This document shows positions 9,097 through 17,600 of a DNA stretch of 64,000 nt, piece after piece. The DNA comes from Myroides odoratus DSM 2801 (lineage in GTDB: Bacteria; Bacteroidota; Bacteroidia; Flavobacteriales; Flavobacteriaceae). The DNA is taken from the NCBI RefSeq assembly GCF_000243275.1, contig NZ_CM001437.1, positions 884,019-948,018 of the forward strand, in the 5' to 3' direction. Numbering within the stretch: position 1 is the stretch's first letter; each line of letters opens with the position of its first letter. The position numbers and the translations under genes were made by a program. The notes below the pieces were generated by a model. That model made no database searches and was not told where the DNA came from. It saw only the letters and a program-made list of their open reading frames with translations.

Positions 9097-10206
9097 ATGA
9101 AAATTCTCAAGTATTTCCTACTGCTTATTACCTTATTATGCGTTTCGCTTATTGTTTTTGTATTGACACAAAGTGGTAATTTCAAAATAACGAAATCCTT
9201 TGAATTAGATGCACCTCAACCTATTGTTTATCAATATATTCAAGATTTAAACAACTGGAACGACTGGATTGCAACAGAAAAATTAGCCAATGGGGTATAC
9301 GCCATTGACCTACCCAATATAGGTACGTACCAAATTCGAAAAGAATACGAAAAACTCAATGATAGTATCTCTCAAGATATTTTATATGACAATAAATTGT
9401 CTAACATCATTTGGCGTTTCTCTACACAAGGGCAAAAAACAAAAGTAGATTTCTCTTTTGAAGGTTCCATTGATCTTAGAACGAAAATCCTTACGTTCTT
9501 TTCGGGATCTCCCAATAAAGTTGTTGGAGAAGCGATCGACAATAGCATCAACGGGCTTATTGTATTTTTTATTAAACAATACAAAGAATATGATCTAACT
9601 ACAACGGGATCGGTTAATAAAGCACCGTTAAACTATATCTACCTCAACGGAACTGCGGACTATACGGATATCAAACCGTCCATTGAATTGCTACACGCAA
9701 AATTAACGGAGTTTTGTACAGCAAATCATATTAAAGTAGATACTACTCCTTTATTAATTTTTGACAACACTCCATTAACACAGACGTTGTCCTTTCAATA
9801 TGGTTTTAAACTAAACGATTCAATCTTCTTGAATGAAGAAGAACTTTTCAAAACAGCTACATTAGAAGCTAGCTCTTACTTTGAAAGCACTGTTTCGGGA
9901 TATTATTCGCATCTGCCAAAAGCATTGAGAGAGATTAGACCAATCATCAGCAAATCAGAAGTATTTACGAATAATCCAGCAGGAAAAATGATTATCGAAT
10001 TGAATCAATCTTCTTTCAATAACCGTTTACCTTCTTCTTGGAAAACAACAATTTTGATTCCGATTATACAAAATCAACAACCAACAACGGTATATGACAG
10101 CATAAGACGACCGTATACCCGTCCTTACGGAATACCCAAAGAAAACAGTACAACAACAGATACTCCTCCAACCACAACAACAGGACAAGAGGAAAACAAC
10201 GGATAA
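9097..10206 (+). CDS. SRPBCC/polyketide cyclase-like membrane-anchored protein
   Basis: 369 residues. An N-terminal membrane segment (about 5-24) is followed by an SRPBCC-type fold with the usual start FELDAPQPIVYQYIQDLNNWNDW (about 36-58) and strands through about 160. Residues about 175-335 resemble a GyrI-like effector-binding domain (paired beta-alpha units, for example FDNTPLTQTLSFQYGFKLND). The C-terminus is a Thr/Pro-rich tail (TTTDTPPTTTTGQEE). This two-domain arrangement is found in proteins annotated as transcription activator effector-binding, but no DNA-binding domain is present, so a ligand-binding role at the membrane is more likely. Specific ligand unknown. Confidence 0.75.
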   Translation: MKILKYFLLLITLLCVSLIVFVLTQSGNFKITKSFELDAPQPIVYQYIQDLNNWNDWIATEKLANGVYAIDLPNIGTYQIRKEYEKLNDSISQDILYDNKLSNIIWRFSTQGQKTKVDFSFEGSIDLRTKILTFFSGSPNKVVGEAIDNSINGLIVFFIKQYKEYDLTTTGSVNKAPLNYIYLNGTADYTDIKPSIELLHAKLTEFCTANHIKVDTTPLLIFDNTPLTQTLSFQYGFKLNDSIFLNEEELFKTATLEASSYFESTVSGYYSHLPKALREIRPIISKSEVFTNNPAGKMIIELNQSSFNNRLPSSWKTTILIPIIQNQQPTTVYDSIRRPYTRPYGIPKENSTTTDTPPTTTTGQEENNG

Positions 10207-10208
10207 AA

Positions 10209-10238
10209 AAAAGAGAATCTAAATAGATTCTCTTTTTT
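10209..10238. terminator. Bidirectional terminator
   Basis: Hairpin AAGAGAATCT aaat AGATTCTCTT flanked by A- and T-runs, lying between the convergent SRPBCC-type gene and kdsB. It ends both transcripts. Confidence 0.88.
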
Positions 10239-10240
10239 TA

Positions 10241-10978
10241 TTATAATCCACTAGCCAATAAGGCTTTAGCTCGTTCTAAATCTTCTGGCGTATCAATACC
10301 TACTCCCACGTGGTGCGTAATCGCCATTTTAATGCGCTTACCGTATTCCAAGTAACGCAATTGTTCTAATTTCTCTGTCGCTTCCAAGAACTTCATTGGC
10401 CAAGTAGTAAACTCTAACAGCGCTTCTCTTCTGAACGCATATACTCCAATATGTTGGTAATACTGCACCCCTGTTTCTCTATCGCGAGGATAAGGAATAA
10501 CAGAACGAGAGAAATACAACGCTACTTTATTTTCATCCACTACTACTTTCACATTGTTAGGATTTTCAATAATAGCCCAATCGTGAATAGGAGTCATTAA
10601 AGACGCTAAATCGATTTGTTTTGCGGTATCTTCTTTAAAAATCTCAATCAACTGCTCCAGATTATCTTTATTGACAAAAGGCTCATCTCCTTGAACGTTA
10701 ATCACAATATCGGCTTCGATATCCGCAATGGCTTCTGCAATACGATCACTGCCACTTTCATGTTCTTTTATACTGCGAACTACTTTACCTCCGTGCATTT
10801 GAATTTCATCAAAAATTAAAGGTGAATCAGTCACTACAAAAACATCATCAAATAATCCTGTTGCTACCGTAGCTTCATAGGTTCTACGAATAATGGTCTT
10901 TCCTCCTAATTCTTGCATTAATTTAGCAGGAAAACGCGTAGAGGCATAACGAGCCGGAATTACCGCAATTACTTTCAT
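10241..10978 (-). CDS. kdsB: 3-deoxy-manno-octulosonate cytidylyltransferase
   Basis: About 245 residues from the ATG at 10978, where [20 protein letters not shown] is the canonical KdsB N-terminus; the frame also opens 8 codons earlier. Other family motifs: the VVTD and [12 protein letters not shown] segments, [37 protein letters not shown], and [11 protein letters not shown] at the end. The enzyme makes CMP-Kdo from Kdo and CTP for lipopolysaccharide inner core. It shares a convergent terminator with its neighbour and is followed upstream by a helicase gene transcribed in the same direction about 80 bases away. Confidence 0.96.
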   Translation of the reverse strand: MKVIAVIPARYASTRFPAKLMQELGGKTIIRRTYEATVATGLFDDVFVVTDSPLIFDEIQMHGGKVVRSIKEHESGSDRIAEAIADIEADIVINVQGDEPFVNKDNLEQLIEIFKEDTAKQIDLASLMTPIHDWAIIENPNNVKVVVDENKVALYFSRSVIPYPRDRETGVQYYQHIGVYAFRREALLEFTTWPMKFLEATEKLEQLRYLEYGKRIKMAITHHVGVGIDTPEDLERAKALLASGL

Positions 10979-11058
10979 ATCGGTTGTATTAATTTCAATC
11001 AAAGATAAGGGATTTCAAGATTTTCCTACCATAGAAATGCTTGATTTATTACTGGTGA

Positions 11059-12498
11059 TTAATCAAATTGTTCTTCAAAATACTCCTCTTGAAAACCAAT
11101 CAAATACAATTTGCTTTTCGCCCGTGTGATGGCTGTATACAACCAACGCACATAGTCCTGATTAATCCCCTCAGGTAAATAAGGTTGCTCAATAAAAACA
11201 GTATCCCATTGCCCACCTTGTGATTTATGACAGGTTACCGCATAAGAAAACTTCACCTGCAAGGCATTAAAATATTCGTTTTCCTTTACTTTCTGGTTCT
11301 TTTTGTACTTTGAGATTTCATCCTCATAGTCCAACAACACTTCTTGATACAATCGATTACTCTCCTCATACGTCAAAGCAGGAGATTCACTCGTTAACGT
11401 ATCCAAAAGGATTACGGTATCAAACGGAATCATCTCTTCATAATCAATCATGCGAATACGCACAGAAGCAAAACGGAAACCATAAAGTTCAACCGTTTTA
11501 TAAATCTGAAGAATTTCAATGATATCCCCATTAGCTAAGAAGTCGGTTACCGTAGAATCTTTCAACCAATAGTAGTTATTTTTCACGACCATCAACAAAT
11601 CCCCCGCTGCTATTTCGCTTTCACGATCTAAAATACGCATTCGAATCTGCTGATTATACGCATTGGCACGTTTATTTGAACGCACAATAAACATCGTTTC
11701 TTCTGCTCCAGCATTAGAATAGGAAGAAAGAATTGCATCCTGAATGTCATAACTATCCGTTAAGCGAATGATATCCTTAAAACCGTATAAATTAAACTGA
11801 AACGTATCCATAAAATGGGAATCTAACAACATGCGTAATTCTGTCGCATTATAGAGAATTCCCGAATCTTCTTCTTGACGCATTACTTCGTCTAGCTCAA
11901 TATGGTGAATAGGCATATTATAATGAAACCCCAATTGGTCTGTATCCAACGCAGGGCTAACCGTCATATTAATTGGCGGAAGCTGTGCAACATCCCCAAT
12001 CAAGATTAGCTTGCAATTTTGCCCCGTATACACATAGTAAATCAAATCATCCAAAAGAGAACCATGTGGATACATGCTGCTATCACCTGCAGAACCATCG
12101 CCAATCATCGAGGCCTCATCAACAATAAAAATGGTGTTTTTATGCTTGTTTTGGCGCATAGTATATTGCATCCCTCCTCCATTTTTTAATGGTTTAGGAT
12201 AGTAAATATACTTGTGAATGGTAAAGGCCGAACGTTGAGCATAACTGCTAATCACTTTAGCAGCACGTCCCGTTGGTGCTAACATCACGGCGTATTTTTG
12301 AATCGAACGCAATTGATTCACCACTACAGATAACAAAGTCGTCTTTCCTGTACCTGCATATCCCTTCAAAACAAACAACTCATCTTGTTGATCTGCCGTA
12401 ATAAATTCAGCTATCTTCTGTAAAAAAATATCTTGTTTTAACGTCAGTTCATACGGAAATTGATGTCGTAATACCTTGTAAAATTCAGTTCCTCTCAT
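11059..12498 (-). CDS. RecD-like ATP-dependent DNA helicase
   Basis: 479 residues of helicase superfamily 1. Motif I is GYAGTGKTTLL (about 46-56); Walker B/motif II is FIVDEASMI (about 123-131); motif III LILIGDVAQLPPI (about 163-176); motif IV region with MRQEEDSGIL; and the C-terminal UvrD-type 2B/2A motif SYAVTCHKSQGGQWDTVFIEQP followed by RWLYTAITRAKSKLYLIG. This matches the stand-alone RecD-like/exodeoxyribonuclease V alpha-like proteins of flavobacteria rather than a RecBCD subunit, since no recB or recC is nearby. Role in DNA repair or replication is inferred from family. A weak minus-strand -7 element lies at 12530-12537. Confidence 0.9.
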   Translation of the reverse strand: MRGTEFYKVLRHQFPYELTLKQDIFLQKIAEFITADQQDELFVLKGYAGTGKTTLLSVVVNQLRSIQKYAVMLAPTGRAAKVISSYAQRSAFTIHKYIYYPKPLKNGGGMQYTMRQNKHKNTIFIVDEASMIGDGSAGDSSMYPHGSLLDDLIYYVYTGQNCKLILIGDVAQLPPINMTVSPALDTDQLGFHYNMPIHHIELDEVMRQEEDSGILYNATELRMLLDSHFMDTFQFNLYGFKDIIRLTDSYDIQDAILSSYSNAGAEETMFIVRSNKRANAYNQQIRMRILDRESEIAAGDLLMVVKNNYYWLKDSTVTDFLANGDIIEILQIYKTVELYGFRFASVRIRMIDYEEMIPFDTVILLDTLTSESPALTYEESNRLYQEVLLDYEDEISKYKKNQKVKENEYFNALQVKFSYAVTCHKSQGGQWDTVFIEQPYLPEGINQDYVRWLYTAITRAKSKLYLIGFQEEYFEEQFD

Positions 12499-12627
12499 GC
12501 TATTATTCTCCTAAATACACCTAAAACACCAAAGATACTAAGCTTTTTACCCCAAGACTAATATACTCCCTTAAAATTGTTTAAATTTGTCTCTCGCATT
12601 CGCAGTTAGAAATTTAGTGCAAAAACG

Positions 12628-13419
12628 ATGGAGCAAAGCTTAAACAAACTTATCATTCAGGTATCCCTTCAGAAATTTACGTTTATCATTCAAGAAATTG
12701 AATCGAAACAAATTCACCATTTTGCTTCGGAAGGGTTCAACCAAAATAGACCAATTGAAGATCAGTTGCACAGCCTCTTTGCTAAACATGAAATTTTATC
12801 GACTCCTTTCGAGGATATTTTAGTTTTACACGATAGCAACCTCAATACGTTTGTGCCAACGGCCTTATTTGATGAGCAAGCGCTAGGATCGTATTTACAA
12901 TACAACACCAAAGTATTTTCTACTGATTTTTTTGCTTTTGATGAATTATCAGCTAAAAACATCAACAATGTGTATATTCCCTATGTGCAGATCAACAATG
13001 TTTTGTTAGATCAACTTGGGGCATTTACGTATCAACATATTAATACGGCTTTAGTTGATCGCATCTTAGATCTTTCAGCGAACAATAAAGGAATCGAAGT
13101 ATATGCCTACGTGCAAAAAGATCACTTCGAACTCATCGTTGTACAAGAAGGACAATTAATTTTATTCAATTCCTTCCTATACAACACTGCACAAGATTTT
13201 ATCTACTACTTATTATTCGTATATGAACAGCTTAAACTGGATGCCGAAACGGTTCCTTTGAAGCTGTTAAGTCGTATCGAAAAAGACGACAGCTTGTTTG
13301 AACAGGCCTATACGTATATTCGACACGTAGAAATTTTGGAGGAACAAGCAACTATTGCCCCTTCTCTCCTCTTACATTATCAAGTACCCAAACAACATTA
13401 TATTTTATTCCATCTATGA
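12628..13419 (+). CDS. DUF3822 family protein
   Basis: 263 residues. It has alternating beta/alpha segments like an actin-type ATPase fold and ends QVPKQHYILFHL, as do DUF3822 proteins that I know from flavobacteria, where they are regularly placed directly before rsmD. The stop overlaps the rsmD start (ATGA), pointing to translational coupling. No catalytic residues are evident. A -7-like TAAATTTG lies at 12582-12589, about 40 bases upstream of the start, without a clear -33. Confidence 0.85.
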   Translation: MEQSLNKLIIQVSLQKFTFIIQEIESKQIHHFASEGFNQNRPIEDQLHSLFAKHEILSTPFEDILVLHDSNLNTFVPTALFDEQALGSYLQYNTKVFSTDFFAFDELSAKNINNVYIPYVQINNVLLDQLGAFTYQHINTALVDRILDLSANNKGIEVYAYVQKDHFELIVVQEGQLILFNSFLYNTAQDFIYYLLFVYEQLKLDAETVPLKLLSRIEKDDSLFEQAYTYIRHVEILEEQATIAPSLLLHYQVPKQHYILFHL

Positions 13420-13988
13420 GAATTATTTCAGGAAAATTAAAAGGAAGAAAACTAAGTCCACCTAAAAACTTACCTGTTCGCCCAACTACAGACATGAGTA
13501 AAGAAGCTTTGTTTAATATTTTAAACAATCACTTCAATTTCTCTGAGCTACAAGTCTTAGACTTATTTTCAGGCACAGGAAGTATTAGCTACGAGTTTGC
13601 TTCAAGAGGCGTGGAAAATATTGTCAGCATTGATGCTGATTACGGTTGTGTCAATTTTATTAAGAAAACAGCAAAGGATTTTGATTTAAATATCGTTCCT
13701 TACAAATCGGATGTATTCAAATTTCTTGAAAAACACCAAGGAACCTATGACATTATTTTTGCTGACCCCCCTTATGATTTCACGCAAGAGCAATTTGAAA
13801 AAATTGTAACAGATATTTTAAACAATAACCTCTTAGATGAAGAGGGAATGTTAGTAGTAGAGCACTCTAAATTCACAAAATTAGAACACCTTCCTCATTT
13901 TTCTTTTGAGAAGAACTACGGAGGATCTGTCTTTACTTTTTTTGAATACGCATCAGACGAAGAAGACGAAGATACAGACGAAGAATAA
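13416..13988 (+). CDS. rsmD: 16S rRNA (guanine966-N2)-methyltransferase
   Basis: 190 residues. Opens with MRIISGKLKGRKLSPPKN and RPTTDMSKEALFNIL, the RsmD signature. SAM-binding motif LDLFSGTGSISYEFASRG (about 48-65) and catalytic ADPPYDF (the DPPY motif, about 116-122) are intact, and VVEHSK follows. It methylates G966 of 16S rRNA on the small subunit. The C-terminus is an unusual acidic tail of Asp/Glu residues (ASDEEDEDTDEE). Overlaps DUF3822 by four bases. Confidence 0.95.
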   Translation: MRIISGKLKGRKLSPPKNLPVRPTTDMSKEALFNILNNHFNFSELQVLDLFSGTGSISYEFASRGVENIVSIDADYGCVNFIKKTAKDFDLNIVPYKSDVFKFLEKHQGTYDIIFADPPYDFTQEQFEKIVTDILNNNLLDEEGMLVVEHSKFTKLEHLPHFSFEKNYGGSVFTFFEYASDEEDEDTDEE

Positions 13989-13992
13989 TAAA

Positions 13993-14025
13993 AAAAATCC
14001 ACACCTAGGTGTGGATTTTTTTATT
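13993..14025. terminator. Bidirectional terminator between rsmD and rnpB
   Basis: Perfect palindrome AATCCACACCTAGGTGTGGATT with A-run before and T-run after, positioned between the rsmD stop and the 3' end of the RNase P RNA on the other strand. It can end both transcripts. Confidence 0.88.
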
Positions 14026-14048
14026 CTTATACATTGATTTAAAAATAA

Positions 14049-14360
14049 ATGCAGATCTATAAGCCGGATTCTGTATGCACCGAAATGCACCCTTATCATT
14101 TATCCAGGCCATCAATTACTCAATGGCTCCATCTGCCTACCCCTAAAGCATCGGGCGAGCAGCCCTCGAACGCTAAATATACATGGCATTTCACCGTATA
14201 GAGTTTACCTGATTTCACTACAGCATTACCTGTACATCCTTTCTGTTGCACTTGTCCTCACGGATTGCTCCGCGGATGGGTGTTACCCACTATACCGCTC
14301 TATGGTGTCCAGACTTTCCTCTCGTTTATTACTAAACCAGCGATAAGGCGATCTGCATAA
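14049..14360 (-). ncRNA. rnpB: RNase P RNA (bacterial class A)
   Basis: Read on the minus strand, the RNA begins with ATGCAGATCGCC and shows the conserved P4 region GAGGAAAGTCTGGAC shortly afterwards; near its 3' end it carries ACAGAATCCGGCTTAT followed by AGATCTGCAT. The first eight bases pair with the last eight (ATGCAGAT with ATCTGCAT), forming helix P1 and fixing the ends at about 14360 and 14049. The length of about 312 is normal. It is the catalytic subunit of RNase P, which trims tRNA 5' ends. The ends may be off by a few bases. Confidence 0.95.
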
Positions 14361-14422
14361 GATTGCAAAAGTACAGCTTTCCGCGAAAAGGCGAACAAAC
14401 TATTTACTTTATTTTATATCTA

Positions 14423-15262
14423 TTATGGAATCCATTTCTTAGGGAAATTCGGCTTGCGTTTTTCTAAGAATGCATTGCGTCCTTCAATCGCTTCTTCTGT
14501 CATATAAGCTAAACGAGTAGCTTCTCCAGCAAATACTTGCTGTCCTACCATACCGTCATCTGTCAAGTTCATCGCAAATTTCAACATCTTAATAGAAGTT
14601 GGTGATTTCGCTAATACTTCTTGTGCCCATTCATACGCTGTGTCTTCTAACTCAGCATGTGGAATTACCGCATTAACCATCCCCATTTCAAAAGCTTCTT
14701 GAGCCGAATAGTTTCTTCCTAAAAAGAAAATCTCTCTCGCTTTTTTCTGTCCAACCATTTTAGCTAAATACGCAGAACCATATCCACCATCAAAACTAGT
14801 TACATCTGCATCTGTTTGTTTGAAAATAGCATGCTCTTTACTCGCCAAGGTCATATCACAAACGACGTGTAAACTATGTCCTCCACCAACAGCCCATCCA
14901 GGTACTACAGCAATCACAACTTTAGGCATGAAGCGAATTAAACGCTGCACCTCTAATATATTCAAACGATGCATTCCATCTTCTCCAACATACCCTTGAT
15001 GCCCTCTCGCTTTTTGGTCTCCTCCACTACAAAAAGAATACACGCCATCTTTTGGTGAAGGGCCTTCTGCAGAAAGCAATACAACGCCAATAGAAGTATC
15101 TTCTTGCGCATCGTAAAAAGCACGGTACAACTCACTCGTTGTTTTTGGTCTAAAAGCATTTCGAACTTCTGGTCGATTAAACGCAATACGAGCTACTCCA
15201 TCACACTTTTTATAGGTAATGTCTTCAAACTCGATCGCCGTTTTCCATTCTATTTTACTCAT
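14423..15262 (-). CDS. menB: 1,4-dihydroxy-2-naphthoyl-CoA synthase
   Basis: 279 residues of the crotonase family. MenB-specific features are NRPEVRNAFRPKT, the SGGDQKARGHQGYVG loop (oxyanion and substrate region), VPGWAVGGGHSLHVVCDMTLAS, DADVTSFDGGYGSAYLAK and FLGRNYSAQEAFEMGMVN, ending in FPKKWIP as family members do. It closes the naphthoquinol ring in menaquinone synthesis. No other men genes are visible in the window. The Asp of the DVTSFDGGYGS segment identifies it as MenB rather than a generic enoyl-CoA hydratase. Confidence 0.97.
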   Translation of the reverse strand: MSKIEWKTAIEFEDITYKKCDGVARIAFNRPEVRNAFRPKTTSELYRAFYDAQEDTSIGVVLLSAEGPSPKDGVYSFCSGGDQKARGHQGYVGEDGMHRLNILEVQRLIRFMPKVVIAVVPGWAVGGGHSLHVVCDMTLASKEHAIFKQTDADVTSFDGGYGSAYLAKMVGQKKAREIFFLGRNYSAQEAFEMGMVNAVIPHAELEDTAYEWAQEVLAKSPTSIKMLKFAMNLTDDGMVGQQVFAGEATRLAYMTEEAIEGRNAFLEKRKPNFPKKWIP

Positions 15263-15522
15263 ATCTTTTACTATTTGTGAGTAAAATTACTGCTTTTTTA
15301 CTTCATATCTAAACAAAGACCAAGAGAATCTACGCCTTCGACTTATCCGTAGAAATAAATCACCAATCTTGCATTTATCGTTTTAAAAAAGAAGATGGAT
15401 TGCGTACTTCCTATTTTTTTTATGTGCAAATTGAAAGTTTAGCGAGATTTTTCTTTGATATTCGATAACTTTTACTAATTTGGTTTTTTCTTTAAAAAAT
15501 CCCTACAAAGACAGTAAGACTA

Positions 15523-16707
15523 ATGAATACCAAACTCGCAATCTCTTTAGTTAGCTTATTAGCTTTCGCTTCTTGCAAACAGCAACAAGAAGCTACTATG
15601 GATTTAGCCTTGAATATGCCCATCATCAAAGAACACAATGTCTTTGTTGATAAGCCTTATGAATCTTCATTTCAAGAACTAAAACCAGAGTATATCCTTG
15701 AAAAAGGACAACAAATCGAAGATTTCTACAATCAATATATCAAGAAAAGCGGTTATACAGGAAGCTTTTTAGTAGCACAAAACGGTAAAATTTTATATGA
15801 AAACTATTCCGGCTATGCGAATAAAAGACAAAATGAAGCCATTACCGAAACCACGCCTATTCACGTAGCCTCAGTGGGTAAAGTAGTTACAGCAATAACT
15901 ATTTTGCGCTTGGTACAAGAGGACCTATTGAGCCTAGATCAACCTGTTTCAGAAATTATCGAAGGTTTTCCTTATGAGAATATTACAGTGCGTACTTTAC
16001 TAAGTCACCGCAGTGGTTTAAAATATTATGGCTACTACCCAAACAAATGGACCAGCCAAAATGTAATTACCAATGACCAGGTCTTAGAAGTAATCAAGAG
16101 TCAAACTGTTGGTTTAGATTTCAAACCCAACACGCGTTTTACTTATAGCAACACCAATTATGTTGTTCTTGCTTCTATTGCTGAAAAAGTAACAGGTAAA
16201 AAGTTTAAACAAGTGGTTCGCGATTTAATTTTTGATCCACTAGAAATGAACCACAGCTTTGTCTTTGACGATATTACACACAAAAATGAAGTAACTCAGT
16301 CTTATAATTCAAACTACCGCGAAATGCATTGGGATTATATGGATGGTACCTATGGGGATAAAAATATTTACACCACCCCAAGAGATATGCTCAAATTAGA
16401 TACAGCAATGTATTCGGATGACTTTTTAAGTGCTGATTTAAAAGCGCAAATGACAGAAGGGTATAGCTTTGAGAGTAAAGGCACACGTAACTATGGCTTA
16501 GGTATGCGTTTAATCAAAATGAAGAACAATAAAAACTATACCTACCACAACGGTTGGTGGAGAGGAAATACATCTTCTTATATTCGCTTAGCTGATTCTA
16601 ATGCTTGTATCATTCTCTTTTCAAACAAGTATTCGAAATTAACGTATAAGACAATTGATTTATCTCATTATTTAGGAGATTATCCTGTCGGAAATGTAGA
16701 GTTGTAA
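15523..16707 (+). CDS. Serine hydrolase lipoprotein (beta-lactamase/DD-peptidase fold)
   Basis: 394 residues with a lipoprotein signal (LLAFASC, Cys 19). The penicillin-binding fold carries the nucleophile motif SVGK (SxxK, about 117-120 in VASVGKVVTAI), the second motif YSN (FTYSNTNYV, about 207) and a late HNG box (YHNGWWRG) in place of KTG, as in class C-like esterases and peptidases. Periplasmic location is inferred from the lipobox. The substrate is not predictable; it may be a peptidase or esterase rather than a beta-lactamase. Single gene with its own terminator that begins within its final codons. Confidence 0.88.
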   Translation: MNTKLAISLVSLLAFASCKQQQEATMDLALNMPIIKEHNVFVDKPYESSFQELKPEYILEKGQQIEDFYNQYIKKSGYTGSFLVAQNGKILYENYSGYANKRQNEAITETTPIHVASVGKVVTAITILRLVQEDLLSLDQPVSEIIEGFPYENITVRTLLSHRSGLKYYGYYPNKWTSQNVITNDQVLEVIKSQTVGLDFKPNTRFTYSNTNYVVLASIAEKVTGKKFKQVVRDLIFDPLEMNHSFVFDDITHKNEVTQSYNSNYREMHWDYMDGTYGDKNIYTTPRDMLKLDTAMYSDDFLSADLKAQMTEGYSFESKGTRNYGLGMRLIKMKNNKNYTYHNGWWRGNTSSYIRLADSNACIILFSNKYSKLTYKTIDLSHYLGDYPVGNVEL

Positions 16708-16731
16708 TGTAAATTACAACTCTTTTTTTTT
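16699..16731 (+). terminator. Intrinsic terminator overlapping the serine hydrolase stop codon
   Basis: Hairpin AGAGTTGTAA tgtaa TTACAACTCT followed by a T-run. The left arm includes the last codons and the TAA stop of the hydrolase gene. Confidence 0.85.
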
Positions 16732-16736
16732 ATTTA

Positions 16737-16903
16737 ATCGATAAATCTTACGACCTCACAAAGAGCAAACCTTACAATTCAATTGGAGAGAGGAAAAGGG
16801 AAAGAAGTAAATTTTCGATTAAAAACGATTTGCAAAAAACCTCTCGCAAAAAAGCAATCCTCACCCCCTCATCGTCTCATCGTCTCACAAAAAACAAACC
16901 TCA
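16737..16903. repeat. Dispersed intergenic repeat, copy 1, with CTCA-rich tail
   Basis: Positions 16737-16770 (ATCGATAAATCTTACGACCTC then ACAAAGAGCAAAC) are nearly identical to 23819-23852 in the ettA upstream spacer. It is followed, after about 90 unrelated bases, by CCTCACCCCCTCATCGTCTCATCGTCTCAC at about 16859-16890, again like the CTCACC-rich tract of copy 2. Neither copy contains a gene. Nature unknown; probably a small non-autonomous repeat family. Confidence 0.65.
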
Positions 16904-17587
16904 CTAATCATTCAATATGCGCTTAATATCTTTATTATCGCCATACAATACCATGATATCCCCTTTGTGTAAAACAGTATCATAAGAAGCGATGCCTTGT
17001 ACCTCGTGAATTTTTCGTTGTGCCCCAAAGAAATTGCGCTCTTCTCTTACCTTCAACGTAGTCAATACAACTAAGTTATAATTCGTTCTAAAGCCAATTT
17101 CCCCAAGTGTTTTATTGGCAAAACGATCCGATATTGTGATTTCAACAATACTATAGCGTCCGTTAATTTCATACGAATCGACCACTCCTTTGATGCACAA
17201 TTTCTTCGCCCAACGCTCTGCTGTTTCTTCTTCTGGGTGTACAATTTCATCAACACCAATCGCCTGTAATACATTTTCGTGTAAAGGTGTAATCGCACGA
17301 CTAATTAAACGCTTGACATTTAAATTCTTTAAAACTGCAGTGGTCATAATATTAGCCCCTTGATCTTCTCCAATAGCAACAATAACAATATCTGTATTAG
17401 CCAAAGGTAAACCCGCAACTAAATACTGATCCGTTGAATCCAAACAAATCGTATGCGATACTTTGTCCTTATTTGCATCTACGCGAGCCATATTTTTATC
17501 GACTCCGATGACTTCATTTCCTTGTTCGGTTAACTTTTGAGCCAAAGAAGCACCAAAATTTCCTAAACCGATAATTATATATTTCAT
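16904..17587 (-). CDS. Potassium uptake regulatory subunit, KtrA/TrkA type
   Basis: 227 residues: an N-terminal RCK/TrkA-N Rossmann domain with MKYIIIGLGNFGASLAQKL (GxGxxG nucleotide loop) and the VIGVDKN acidic end of strand 2, then a TrkA-C domain from about residue 140 (IVEITISDRFANKTLGEIGFRTNYNL). It is a cytoplasmic gating subunit that binds nucleotide and controls the membrane subunit encoded 13 bases upstream. The pair order (membrane subunit, then regulatory subunit) and sizes fit the Ktr system. Confidence 0.92.
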   Translation of the reverse strand: MKYIIIGLGNFGASLAQKLTEQGNEVIGVDKNMARVDANKDKVSHTICLDSTDQYLVAGLPLANTDIVIVAIGEDQGANIMTTAVLKNLNVKRLISRAITPLHENVLQAIGVDEIVHPEEETAERWAKKLCIKGVVDSYEINGRYSIVEITISDRFANKTLGEIGFRTNYNLVVLTTLKVREERNFFGAQRKIHEVQGIASYDTVLHKGDIMVLYGDNKDIKRILND

Positions 17588-17600
17588 CCTAACTTTTCTA

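Noticed and set aside
15523..16707. Antibiotic-resistance class C beta-lactamase
   Set aside because: SxxK and YSN are present but the KTG box is replaced by HNG and it is a lipoprotein; this fits the broad serine hydrolase group more than a true beta-lactamase.
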